Assembly (NCBI GenBank): GCA_945952225.1
Contig: CAMFHP010000021.1
Span: 26,004 to 90,003, forward strand
Origin: an uncultured Myxococcaceae bacterium
Lineage (GTDB): Bacteria; Myxococcota_A; Polyangia; Polyangiales; Ga0077539
DNA: 64,000 bases
Reading direction: 5' to 3'
Shown here in pieces: positions 21,808 to 31,978 of this stretch. Below the pieces are notes generated by a model that saw only the letters and a list, made by a program, of their open reading frames with translations, was not told the origin of the DNA and ran no database searches. The translations under genes were made by a program, and so were the position numbers. Position 1 is the stretch's first letter. Every line of letters begins with the position of its first letter.

Positions 21808-22758
21808 TCACTCGACGTGCACGACGACCTTGCCGCGGGCGCGTCCCGAGATGCTCCGACGGTGCGCGTCGGCGGCGCGCGCGAGGGGAAACACCTCGTC
21901 GATCACCACGCGGAGCTGACGGCGCTCCCAGAGCGTGGCGAGCCAGCGCAGATCGTCGGCCACGGAGCGCATCATCACGCCGCGCACGCGCGCTCCGAGG
22001 CCGAGCGCGCCGAGGGCCTGGCGGCCGAACACCGACGCGTTGGGCAGACAGCTCACGTACGTGCCCTTCGCGCGCAGCCACGGCGTGAAGCGCGTGGGCG
22101 CGTCGCTGCCCACACAATCGAGAATGACGTCGTAGTCGCCGCCCGCGTTGAACACCTGCGTGGCGCCGTAATCCACCACGTCGTCGTCGCCGAGCGAGCG
22201 CACGAGGTCGACGTTGCGCGCGGAGCACACGCCCGTGACGTGGGCCCCCGCGGCCTTCGCGATCTGCACGCCGAAGTGACCGACGCCGCCCGAGGCGCCC
22301 ACGACGAGCACGCGCTTCCCTTCGGCGCCGGTGCGCGTGAGGCCGCCCTCGTTGCAGAGCCCCTGGAGCGCCGTGAGCCCCGCGAGGGGAACCGCCGCCG
22401 CGTCGTCGTCGGACATCCCCTCGGGGATCTTCACGGCCACGCTCGCCTCGAAGGCCGCGCGCTCCGCCGAGGCGCCGCCGCGCTGGCCGGGCATGCGCGC
22501 GAACACGCGGTCGCCGGGCTTGAAATCACCGTGTCCCGTGAGCACCTCGCCGGCCACGTCGAAGCCCGGCACGTAGGGCATCGGCGGCTTGAGGAGGTTG
22601 AAGGGAAAGGTGCCCGCGGCGATCTTCCAGTCGATGGGGTTCACGCTGCTGGCGCGCACGCGCACGAGCAGTTCGCCCTCGCGGGCCACGGGGGCGGGGA
22701 GGTCGACGAGGGTGAGGTGCTCGGGCGATCCGAGCGCGGTGTACGCGGCGGCCTTCAT
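21808..22758 (-). CDS. Zinc-independent NADPH:quinone oxidoreductase-like (MDR) enzyme
   Basis: A 316-residue medium-chain dehydrogenase/reductase. The N-terminal GroES-like half contains SSVNPIDWKIAAG and the PGFDVAGEV stretch; the Rossmann motif VVGASGGVGHFGVQIAK is near residue 150. The catalytic-zinc Cys/His set is absent, as in quinone oxidoreductase and NADP-dependent reductase members. It likely reduces a quinone or enone with NADPH in the cytoplasm; the real substrate is unknown. It lies 61 bases after a pair of TetR genes on the same strand, so these regulators may control it. Confidence 0.85.
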   Translation of the reverse strand: MKAAAYTALGSPEHLTLVDLPAPVAREGELLVRVRASSVNPIDWKIAAGTFPFNLLKPPMPYVPGFDVAGEVLTGHGDFKPGDRVFARMPGQRGGASAERAAFEASVAVKIPEGMSDDDAAAVPLAGLTALQGLCNEGGLTRTGAEGKRVLVVGASGGVGHFGVQIAKAAGAHVTGVCSARNVDLVRSLGDDDVVDYGATQVFNAGGDYDVILDCVGSDAPTRFTPWLRAKGTYVSCLPNASVFGRQALGALGLGARVRGVMMRSVADDLRWLATLWERRQLRVVIDEVFPLARAADAHRRSISGRARGKVVVHVE

Positions 22759-22819
22759 GGGAGTGGTGCCCTCTGCGATGCGTTCGCGGAGGCGATGGGA
22801 TCCATCGCGACGAGGTGGG

Positions 22820-23437
22820 TCAGGCGCGGTGCAGTGCGACGGCGCCGCGGTCGGTGAAGAGGCCGTAGGCCACGAGGTCGAGCATCACGTCGACGAGCTC
22901 GGTGGGCGAGGCCGCGCTCTTGCGGAGCATGAGCTGGTAGTTGAGCTCCTTGAGCACGCCCATCACGCAGAGCGCTCGCGCGTGACGGTTGCCCGCGCGC
23001 ACGAAGCCCGCGGCCTCTCCCTCCGAGAGCGCACGCTCGATGAGCGCTGCGATGGCTTCGTAGAACGCGAGGAGCTTGCGGTCGAAGTCTGCGTCGAGGC
23101 CCACCGCCGCCGAGAGGAGGATGCGCGCCATCGCGGGGTTCGAAGAGAACAGGTCGACGACGCGCAGGAGGTTGTCGCGGAGCTGAAGCGACGCGGGCGC
23201 CGTCGGGTCGTCGAGCTCGATCACGCGGATCGCGTCGTGGAGCTGACCGAGAAAGGTGTCGACGATGTGCTCGAAGATCGCGCGCTTGTCTTCGAAGTAC
23301 AGATAGAAGGTGCCCCGCGCGATGCCCGCCCGCACGACGATGTCGTCGATGCGCGCGTCGTGGTAGCCCTTCGCGGCGAACACCTCCGTGGCCACGGCGA
23401 TGATCTGCGCGCGGCGCTGTTCCCGGTCCATCGCCAT
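22820..23437 (-). CDS. TetR-family transcriptional regulator (second of a tandem pair)
   Basis: A 205-residue TetR regulator. The N-terminal helix-turn-helix lies at residues 10-55, with the family recognition helix IARGTFYLYFEDKRAIF. The remainder is an all-helical ligand-binding and dimerisation domain with no close family signature. It begins 3 bases after the stop of the preceding TetR gene, so both are on one transcript. The neighbouring oxidoreductase (21808) is a reasonable target. The ligand cannot be predicted. Its HTH differs from that of the partner, so the pair is not a simple recent duplication. Confidence 0.88.
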   Translation of the reverse strand: MAMDREQRRAQIIAVATEVFAAKGYHDARIDDIVVRAGIARGTFYLYFEDKRAIFEHIVDTFLGQLHDAIRVIELDDPTAPASLQLRDNLLRVVDLFSSNPAMARILLSAAVGLDADFDRKLLAFYEAIAALIERALSEGEAAGFVRAGNRHARALCVMGVLKELNYQLMLRKSAASPTELVDVMLDLVAYGLFTDRGAVALHRA

Positions 23438-23440
23438 GTG

Positions 23441-24060
23441 TCAGCGCGCCTCTACCACGAAGGGGTTGATCGCCGCCACGAGCGCGAACTCCCAGAGCGT
23501 GCGGGCGTCGCGCAGGTCTGCGGGCGCCTCGCCCGGTCGCAGCGTCGTCGCGAGGAGCGCGCCCACGAGCACGCGCCCGAGGGTCTCGACGGGCACGCGG
23601 GGCTGCGCGTGGAGCTCGGCGAGGGTGAGCGAGAGCGCGTCGGCGAAGGTGCGCTCGGCGGCGTCGAGGCGCGCGCGCACGAGCGATCCGAGGCGCGTGT
23701 CGCAGGTGCCCTGCGCGCAGAGGAGGGCGAACACGCGAAGCTCCAGCGCCCGCTCGTCACCGAGCTTCGAGAGCGCTTCGAGCGCGCCGCGCAGGCGGGG
23801 AAAGGGCGGCGCCGACGGGTCCCACGCGGCCATGAGCGCGCGTTCGAACCACTCGCCCGCGCGGTCGAGCACCGCGTCGACGAGCGACTCCTTCGAGGCG
23901 AAGTGGTGCAGCAGTCCGCCCTTCGAAACGCCCGCGCGCTCGGCCACGTCGTGCAGCGACATCGCCTCGGCCCCGCGCTCGCCGACCAGCGACATGGCGG
24001 CCGTGATCAGCGCGTCGCGGGTCGACTCGCGGCGGTCGTCGGGGAGGCGCCGCGGTGCCG

Positions 24061-24064
<4 letters not shown>
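23441..24064 (-). CDS. TetR-family transcriptional regulator (first of a tandem pair)
   Basis: A 207-residue TetR regulator with a helix-turn-helix at residues 15-65; the recognition part reads [22 protein letters not shown], close to the TetR_N consensus. The C-terminal region is helical and Ala/Leu-rich. The GTG start at 24062-24064 overlaps the fumarase stop (GTGA), so the regulator is translated with the upstream metabolic gene. This makes a fumarase-TetR-TetR unit. Alternative starts further inside would shorten it by only a few residues. The effector and operator are unknown. Confidence 0.88.
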
Positions 24065-25710
<1,646 letters not shown>

Positions 25711-25759
25711 GGCGCGCGGACGATACACCCCGACGGCGCCGCGGGAATGGCCGTTGTGA

Positions 25760-27277
25760 TCAGCCCCGCAGGCGCCACGCGACGCGCGTCGCCACCGACA
25801 TGATCGAGAGCTGCGGGTTCACGCCGAGGCTCGTGGGCAGGATGCTCCCGTCGGCGATCCAGAGGCCCTCGGTGTTCCACACGCGACCCCACGCATCGGT
25901 CACGGAGTTGTGCTCCGACGAGCCCATGCGCGCGCTGCCCAGCGGGTGCTGCGACGTGCACTCGATCTGCCGTCCGTGGATCTTCTCCCAGGGCACACGC
26001 TTGAGCCCGTCGGCGTCGACACCCCGAAGCCCGAGCACGGGGAGGAACACCTCGCGCGCACCCGCTGCGAAGAAGGTCTCGGCCATGAGGTTCACGATGC
26101 GCGGAATGCGCGCGCGATCCCGCGGCGCCATGCGGTACGTCACCACGGGATCGTGGCCGAACCAGCGGTGCACGGTGCCGCCGCCCTCGTCGTGGAGGAT
26201 GCCGCCGAACATCGCGAGGTGCCCGATCTTCGCCGCGTTCTGCGCGTGCTCGACGCCCACGCCGGGCATCGTCGCGCCGAGCATGCCCGTCGGAATGAAG
26301 AGCCCCGTGAGCGTGATGCCCTCGTGCTCGAAGGCGTCGACGTACGCGCTCTGGAGCGCGCCCTTCCACCCCTCGACGGGGCGGTCGAAGCGCGCCAGCA
26401 CACGAAAGCCCGGATGCAGCGTGAGCCCCGTGCCCACCCACCGCGGATGCCCCACGCCGCTGCGCTTCAAGAGGTTCGGCGTGAACCACGCGCCGCCCGC
26501 GAGCACCACCTTCGACGCGCGCACCGTGAGCTTCGAACCGGGCGCGCCCCCTTCGCCGTTGAGCAGCCGTCCGCGCACGCCCACGGCGCGGCGACCGTCC
26601 ATGATGACCTTCGCGACGCGCGCGTGCGACCACACGTCGGCGCCCGCGGCCACGGCGCGCGGGAGGTAGCTCCGGTCGACGCTGAGCTTGGCCATGTGCG
26701 GGCAGCCGAAGTTGCAGCGGCCGCAGCCCTCGCAGCCCTCGGTGTTGCGCCGCATGGGTTTCACCTCGAAGCCCATGCGCGCCGCGCCCTCGACGAAGCG
26801 CTGCGTCGACTGCGAGCGGAGCTGCACGGGCACCTCCTCGACGTGAATGGCCTTCTCGACGTGGGCGAAGTAGCGCTCCATGGTGCGGGGAGTGAAGTCC
26901 GCGAGGCCGAGGTCCGAGGTCCAGCTCGCGAGCACGGGGTCAGGGATGCGGAAGCACACGCCGCCGGTGAGCACCGACGATCCGCCCACGCAGCGCCCCA
27001 TGGTGACGTTGATCGTCGGCGTGTCGCCGATGCCCAGCGCCGCCGTGATGGCCCCATCGCGCCACACGTGACGCAGCGACTCGCTCGGACGCATCTGCCC
27101 GAGGAGCTCACCGGGCACGTTGGGTCCCTCTTCGAGCACCACGACGCGCAGGCCCGAGAGCGCGAGCTCGGTGGCCACGGTGGCGCCGCCCGCGCCCGAT
27201 CCCACGATCACCACGTCGCAGTCGAGCGTGAGGTCGCCGCGGTGGTCGCGGCCCGAGCGGTACGCGCCCGCGCTCAT
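25760..27277 (-). CDS. GMC-family FAD oxidoreductase
   Basis: A 505-residue glucose-methanol-choline oxidoreductase. The FAD-binding motif [13 protein letters not shown] is at residues 23-35 and the second GMC signature appears as [10 protein letters not shown] near residue 98. A Cys-rich segment, [12 protein letters not shown], lies near residue 180, seen in long-chain alcohol or sterol-type members. The C-terminal half contains HPLGSARMG with the conserved active-site His. It probably oxidises an alcohol. The GTG/ATG overlap with the 27274 gene suggests a two-subunit enzyme. Substrate not deducible. It is followed by fumarase 49 bases downstream on the same strand. Confidence 0.9.
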   Translation of the reverse strand: MSAGAYRSGRDHRGDLTLDCDVVIVGSGAGGATVATELALSGLRVVVLEEGPNVPGELLGQMRPSESLRHVWRDGAITAALGIGDTPTINVTMGRCVGGSSVLTGGVCFRIPDPVLASWTSDLGLADFTPRTMERYFAHVEKAIHVEEVPVQLRSQSTQRFVEGAARMGFEVKPMRRNTEGCEGCGRCNFGCPHMAKLSVDRSYLPRAVAAGADVWSHARVAKVIMDGRRAVGVRGRLLNGEGGAPGSKLTVRASKVVLAGGAWFTPNLLKRSGVGHPRWVGTGLTLHPGFRVLARFDRPVEGWKGALQSAYVDAFEHEGITLTGLFIPTGMLGATMPGVGVEHAQNAAKIGHLAMFGGILHDEGGGTVHRWFGHDPVVTYRMAPRDRARIPRIVNLMAETFFAAGAREVFLPVLGLRGVDADGLKRVPWEKIHGRQIECTSQHPLGSARMGSSEHNSVTDAWGRVWNTEGLWIADGSILPTSLGVNPQLSIMSVATRVAWRLRG

Positions 27278-27750
27278 CGCGCACCTCCGAGGCAGCCGCC
27301 CGTGGAGCCCGTGCGACGCGCGTTCGCGGGGTGCTCGTACCAGAGGATGCAGAGCATCGCCTTGGCGCCGAAGACCGCCATGCCGAAGGGGCCGCGCTCC
27401 ATGCGTTCGAGGGCCTCGGCGCGGGCTTCGAAGGGCAGGTCGGCGAAGCGTCCGAGCCTTCGCACATGGAGCGGTCCGAGCCAGGTGATGGCCGTCACGC
27501 AGAGGCGGTAGAGGCCGCGCGCGCGGGCGCCGCTGCGGGCCATGAAATCGTGGAGGTCGTCGCAGAGCCAGTCGACGCGGTCCGCGGGCGCGGGGCCCTC
27601 TTCGGTGGCGAAGAGGGTCTCGACGAGGCCGCGCGTGGCGGCGCGGAGCGAGGGCGAGAGTCCGGGGCCCGGAGGCACCGCGTCGGGCACCTCGATGCGT
27701 TCAGCGGGGAGGGGAGAGAGGTCGGTCACGGCGGCGCGCGAGGATCGCAC
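27274..27750 (-). CDS. Small partner subunit of the GMC oxidoreductase
   Basis: A 158-residue protein whose stop overlaps the GMC start by 4 bases (ATGA). Its middle region (FMARSGARARGLYRLCVTAITWLGPLHV) and helical layout resemble small subunits that accompany GMC or gluconate 2-dehydrogenase-type enzymes. Unlike classic subunits there is no clear twin-arginine signal. Its role as a membrane or folding partner is inference from the coupling. Start is uncertain: GTG codons at 27750 and 27729 are both possible and neither has a ribosome site. Confidence 0.62.
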   Translation of the reverse strand: MRSSRAAVTDLSPLPAERIEVPDAVPPGPGLSPSLRAATRGLVETLFATEEGPAPADRVDWLCDDLHDFMARSGARARGLYRLCVTAITWLGPLHVRRLGRFADLPFEARAEALERMERGPFGMAVFGAKAMLCILWYEHPANARRTGSTGGCLGGAR

Positions 27751-27768
27751 AGCCGCGCGCGGAGGGCG

Positions 27769-28146
27769 TCACTGGAAGCGCTGCGCGTAGGCTTCGCAGT
27801 GGCTCCATTGGGCGTCGACGCAGCTTCGCTGACCGGGGTGACACGTGGCGGCCGTGGCGGGCCCGTCGGTGTCGACGTCGCAGGCCTGCGGGGGTTCGGT
27901 GGTGCACGGGCACTTCCACGCGGGCTCGCGGCAACGGATGCACTCGTCGCGCACGTTGGGGTCGCGGTCGTCGCAGTCGGGGCCCATCACACAATGCTCG
28001 CCGAGACCGTCGCGGTCTTCGTCGACGCACACCACCGAGGCGTCGTCGTCGCCGACGGAGGTCGTCGCGGCCTGGCCCGCGGGGCGCGGCTCATCGGGCG
28101 CGCAGGCGGCGAGTGGGAGCAGGAGCAGCAGCAGCGCGGTTCGCAT
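27769..28146 (-). CDS. Small lipoprotein with Asp-rich calcium-binding-like motif
   Basis: A 125-residue lipoprotein. The signal peptide is LLLLLLPLAAC with the lipobox Cys near residue 15. The mature part carries DEDRDGLGEHC and DCDDRDPNV, which match the acidic metal-binding repeat found in secreted MopE-type proteins. Seven further Cys residues suggest disulfides. I put the start at the ATG at 28146, since a longer frame adds a non-signal N-terminus. It lies 18 bases from the GMC partner gene on the same strand and diverges from the prolyl oligopeptidase across 164 bases. Function unknown. Confidence 0.7.
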   Translation of the reverse strand: MRTALLLLLLPLAACAPDEPRPAGQAATTSVGDDDASVVCVDEDRDGLGEHCVMGPDCDDRDPNVRDECIRCREPAWKCPCTTEPPQACDVDTDGPATAATCHPGQRSCVDAQWSHCEAYAQRFQ

Positions 28147-28310
28147 GGCGTCCGTCCGTGGCGAAGGGGAGAGCGCGATCGGGGCGCGATGCGCGGGCTG
28201 CGCGGCGCCGTCGCTCACCGTGGACGGCGCGTGCACAGAAGCCTTGAGCTGGGCCGTGGTGTTCTTCGTTGACGGCCTCGGCGGAGCTCGTCCATGCAAC
28301 GTCGCGCACC

Positions 28311-30602
28311 ATGAAGCGCGCCCTCTTCACGCTCCTCGCGCTCGCGTCGTGCGGGCCCTCGTCGCGCCCCGCGCGCACCGCCGTCGCTGTGGCCGTCACG
28401 GACTCGCAGCCCGATGCGTCGACCGCCGAGAGGGTCTCTCCCGACGACGACGTGGCCGCGTGGAACCTCGCCGCGCGCGCAGGCGCCGTGGTCGAGACGC
28501 TCCACGGCGTGACCGTGAGCGATCCGTTTCGCGCGCTCGAAGAAGACACCCCCGCGACGCGCGCATGGATCGACCGACAGACCGCGCGCAGCGAGCGCTA
28601 CCTCACGGCGCACGCGAGCGAGTCTCGCGCGCAACGCCTCGCGCAGCTCGCCGACATCGGCGCCCTCGCGTCACCCACCGCGGTCGGATCGCGGGTGTTC
28701 TACCGACGGCGCAACCCCGGCGACGAGCAGCCCGCGCTCGTGGTCGTCGACGCGGCGGCGCGGGGCTACGACGCGCACAACCCCGGCGCGAGCGCGCGCG
28801 TGCTCGTGGCCCCGTCGACCTTCGGCGAGCGCGCCGCGATGGACTGGTACGCCCCGTCACCGCGCGGACGCTACGTGGCCTTCGGCATCTCGCAGAACGG
28901 CGACGAGCGCACGGTGCTCCGCGTCGCCGAGGTGGCCACGGGCCGCGTGCTCGACGTGGCCATCGCGCACACGAAATGGTGCCGCCTCGCGTGGCTCGCC
29001 GACGAGTCGGGCTTCTACTACACGCGCTATCCGCGCGAGGGCGAGGCCGGGTGGGACGCCGCGCAGCCCGACACGTACTGGCGACGGCTCTACGTGCACC
29101 GCCTCGCCGACGCGCCCGATGGGAGCGCCGACGCGCTGGTCTTCGAAGGCAGCGACCGCACCGAGGCGCCGTCGCCCGCGGTGTCGGCCGACGGTCGCTG
29201 GCTCACGATCAACCTCTTCAAGGGCTGGTCGCACACCGACGTGTTCCTCGTCGATCGCGCGGCGCGGGTGGCGCCGGGGCAGCGTCCGCGCGCGGTGCCC
29301 GTGGCCGTCGGTCACGAGAGCCTCAACGAGGCCACGGTGTACCGCGGGCGGGTGATTCTCTCGACGAACCGCGACGCGCCGCGCACGCGGATCTTGTGGG
29401 CGCCGGTGGAGGCCGTGATGCGCGCGAGGCCCGCCGCCGACGGATCTCTCACGCCGACGCCCGCGCCCGCGGGGCCGTGGCGCACGCTGATTGCCGAGGG
29501 CGAGCACCCGCTCGAAGAGTTCACCCTCGCGGGCTCGCGCCTCGTGACGCGCTCGCTGGAGAACATCGTCTCGAAGGTGCGGGTCTATGACCTCGACGGG
29601 AGGCTCCAGGGCGAGGTCGCGCTGCCCGGCGACGGTGCGGTCACGGCCTTCGGTTCACAGGACGACGGCAGCGCCGTGGCGATGCTCTTCACGTCGTTCT
29701 TCGTGCCTCCGACGGTGCTCTCGCTCGACACCGCGACGCGCCCCGCCGACGGCGTGTGGCGCCCGCTGCGCGTCGACGCGCCCGCCATGGATTTCGACCC
29801 CGCGCGCTACCAGCTCTCGCGCGCGTCGGTGCGTTCGGCCGACGGCACGATGGTCAACGTGTTCTACATGCACCGGGCCGACATGGTGCGCGACGGACAC
29901 AATCCCGTGCTGCTCAACGGCTACGGCGGATTCAACCTCGCGATGGCCCCGCGCTTCACGCGACAGGCGCTCTACTGGCTCGAACGCGGGGGCGTGTACG
30001 CGGTGGCGAACCTGCGTGGCGGTGGTGAGTTCGGCGAGGCCTGGCACCGCGCGGGCGCGCTCGAACAGAAGCACCATGTGTTCGAAGACTTCGAAGCGGC
30101 GATCCGGTGGTTCGGCACGGAGGGCGTGAGCGAGCCGTCGCGCATCGCCATTCAGGGCGGGTCGAACGGCGGGCTGCTCATGGGCGCGATGCTCACGCGC
30201 TGCCCCGAGGCCTTCGCCGCCGCGGTGGCCGACGTGGGTCTCTACGACATGGTGCGCTTCCACCGCTTTCCCCCGGCGGAGATCTGGACGACGGAGTACG
30301 GCTCGCCCGAGCAGTCCGACGCCTTCGCGTACCTCTACGAGTACTCGCCCTATCACCGCGTGCGCGACGGCGTGCGCCTCCCCGCGGTGTGGGTGAGCAC
30401 CGCGGACCACGACACGCGCGTGTTCTGGGGCCACTCGACGAAGTTCGCCGCGCGGCTCCAGACCTCGCAGCCCCCCGGCGCGCCGATCTACTTCTACATG
30501 GAGCGCAACACGGGCCACGGCGCGGGCATGCAGCGCAGCGATCAGGCGCGCGCGTGGACGCGCATGTTCACCTTTCTCGAAGACCGCCTCGGCGTGCGCT
30601 GA
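28311..30602 (+). CDS. Prolyl oligopeptidase (S9A), lipoprotein
   Basis: A 763-residue S9A serine peptidase that cleaves short peptides after proline. Signal peptide with lipobox LALASC at residues 1-16 implies lipid anchoring outside the cytoplasm, unusual but known in bacteria with exported S9 enzymes. The N-terminal half (about 60-480) is the seven-bladed propeller; the C-terminal alpha/beta hydrolase has the catalytic Ser in GGSNGGLLMG, Asp in TADHDTRV and His in NTGHGAG. The ATG at 28311 was chosen because it precedes the signal peptide; the upstream frame lacks one. A strong hairpin follows the stop. Confidence 0.94.
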   Translation: MKRALFTLLALASCGPSSRPARTAVAVAVTDSQPDASTAERVSPDDDVAAWNLAARAGAVVETLHGVTVSDPFRALEEDTPATRAWIDRQTARSERYLTAHASESRAQRLAQLADIGALASPTAVGSRVFYRRRNPGDEQPALVVVDAAARGYDAHNPGASARVLVAPSTFGERAAMDWYAPSPRGRYVAFGISQNGDERTVLRVAEVATGRVLDVAIAHTKWCRLAWLADESGFYYTRYPREGEAGWDAAQPDTYWRRLYVHRLADAPDGSADALVFEGSDRTEAPSPAVSADGRWLTINLFKGWSHTDVFLVDRAARVAPGQRPRAVPVAVGHESLNEATVYRGRVILSTNRDAPRTRILWAPVEAVMRARPAADGSLTPTPAPAGPWRTLIAEGEHPLEEFTLAGSRLVTRSLENIVSKVRVYDLDGRLQGEVALPGDGAVTAFGSQDDGSAVAMLFTSFFVPPTVLSLDTATRPADGVWRPLRVDAPAMDFDPARYQLSRASVRSADGTMVNVFYMHRADMVRDGHNPVLLNGYGGFNLAMAPRFTRQALYWLERGGVYAVANLRGGGEFGEAWHRAGALEQKHHVFEDFEAAIRWFGTEGVSEPSRIAIQGGSNGGLLMGAMLTRCPEAFAAAVADVGLYDMVRFHRFPPAEIWTTEYGSPEQSDAFAYLYEYSPYHRVRDGVRLPAVWVSTADHDTRVFWGHSTKFAARLQTSQPPGAPIYFYMERNTGHGAGMQRSDQARAWTRMFTFLEDRLGVR

Positions 30603-30613
30603 CTTCGAACGAC

Positions 30614-30649
30614 GACGCGCGCCCGGACCCGTCGGTCGGAGCGCGCGTC
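30614..30649. terminator. Bidirectional hairpin terminator between convergent genes
   Basis: A perfect 9-base inverted repeat (GACGCGCGC / GCGCGCGTC) encloses a partly complementary 18-base loop. It lies between the ends of the peptidase (+) and TerB-like (-) genes. Confidence 0.65.
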
Positions 30650-30677
30650 GGTGCGGGAGACCCTCGTCGTTCGGCGA

Positions 30678-31064
30678 TCAGGCCGTGATCTGGAGCAGTC
30701 GCTTCACGCGCGCCTCGGCCGCGAGAATGATCGGTCCGGCCTGCTCGGCGGGGATGCGCAGCGCGGCCACGAGGTCGACGAGGAGGGCCTTCTCGGCGTC
30801 GCTCTGCTCGCTGTCGATGTAGGTCAGCACCACGGCGTGGTTGAGCAGCGTGAGGCGGTCGTCGGCCGAGAGGTCGGTGATCGGAATGTCGGCGAGCGAG
30901 CGCGGCTCCTTCGCGAAGGCGCGCACCTCGTCGGCCTCGGCGTCGCTGGCGTTGAAGGCCGAGAGGAGGGCTTCGAGGAGTTCCTTCTCTTCGTCTGCGA
31001 ACTTGCCGTCGACCCACGCCACGGCCACGAGAGACTTTAGGATCGCCAGATCTTCGACGTGCAT
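30678..31064 (-). CDS. TerB-family (tellurite resistance-like) protein
   Basis: A 128-residue helical protein of the TerB family. The acidic N-terminal segment AWVDGKFADEEKELLEALL and a second acidic helix (YIDSEQSDAEKALLVDL) are the two metal-binding-type helices of the family. TerB-like proteins are cytoplasmic and linked to stress, metal and membrane sensing rather than to tellurite only. The start is the ATG at 31064. It is the last gene of a unit with the HemQ-like and FHA activator genes. No other ter genes are present. Confidence 0.8.
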   Translation of the reverse strand: MHVEDLAILKSLVAVAWVDGKFADEEKELLEALLSAFNASDAEADEVRAFAKEPRSLADIPITDLSADDRLTLLNHAVVLTYIDSEQSDAEKALLVDLVAALRIPAEQAGPIILAAEARVKRLLQITA

Positions 31065-31125
31065 CGGTGCTTCGCCTTTCGGTGAACGGATCGGGAGTGG
31101 AAGAGGTGCGGAGGTCGCGGTCGGA

Positions 31126-31920
31126 TCAGCCGTTGCGCCACACGACGTGGCCCACGAAGAAGGGCCCCATGTGGTCCATGTACTCGGAGGTCTGCTTCGT
31201 CTTTCGCATCGACTGCACGACATGCGAGAGCGGATAGAGCTGGTCGCCGATGAGGCCGATCACGAACTCGTGGTCGTTCGCATCGAGGCCGTGACACGCG
31301 AGACGGATGTCGTGCGCGAGGTTCGCCGACCCGTACCGATGCCCGATGGTGCCGTGCTCCCGAAGGATCGCGCCCTGCTCGCGCGGTTCGAGGCGGTTGA
31401 ACGCCCCCGTGCGCTTCAGCGGATACCACACCGCCCAGGGCCACTCGGGGTTGAGCACGGTCTTCACCGGGCGTTCGAGCATCCAGAAGCGCAGGTCGCT
31501 CTCGAAGCCCGAGGAGTACGCGCGCGCCAGCATCGTGAACTCGGGGCGCAGCGTGAGCCCCTCGCGCGCGAGCGCCGGACGCACGTGCTTGACGAAGTGC
31601 GCGGGGTCTTCGCTCCAGGTGAGCACCGCGAGGCCCCGCGGGTTGTTCACGTCTTCGTAGATCACCGAAGGGACGTTGCGGTCGCGGAGGTCTGCGCCGA
31701 GCGCCTGCACCATCGCCGCGGGATCGCCCGCGCACTCGAACACCAGAAGCTGCATGAACAGCCGACGGTCGAGAAACTGCGGCTCGCCGTTCACCGGCGC
31801 GCCGCGCTCGCGCAGATCGAGGGGCGCTTCTTCGTGTCCGTGTCCGTGACCGTGACCGTGACCCGCGCCCGGGGCTGCGGGAGCGTGCGCGTGGGCGGGC
31901 TTCTCGGGCGTGTCGCTCAT
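31126..31920 (-). CDS. HemQ/chlorite dismutase-family protein with His-rich N-terminus
   Basis: A 264-residue member of the chlorite dismutase/HemQ family. Visible family marks are WYPLKRTG (Tyr at residue 166, in the YPM/YPL motif of coproheme decarboxylases), EHGTIGHRYG with the likely heme-ligand His at residue 189, and the final FFVGHVVW. HemQ turns coproheme to heme b in the last step of heme synthesis. Residues 10-30 are His-rich (HAHAPAAPGAGHGHGHGHGH), unlike ordinary HemQ and likely metal-binding. The ATG at 31920 begins just before this tail. It sits between an FHA activator and a TerB-like gene. Confidence 0.82.
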   Translation of the reverse strand: MSDTPEKPAHAHAPAAPGAGHGHGHGHGHEEAPLDLRERGAPVNGEPQFLDRRLFMQLLVFECAGDPAAMVQALGADLRDRNVPSVIYEDVNNPRGLAVLTWSEDPAHFVKHVRPALAREGLTLRPEFTMLARAYSSGFESDLRFWMLERPVKTVLNPEWPWAVWYPLKRTGAFNRLEPREQGAILREHGTIGHRYGSANLAHDIRLACHGLDANDHEFVIGLIGDQLYPLSHVVQSMRKTKQTSEYMDHMGPFFVGHVVWRNG

Positions 31921-31978
31921 GGCCGCGGAGTATCGCCGCGACCCTCGCGCCGTCAACGCTCGATCTCGCGCGCGGGCA

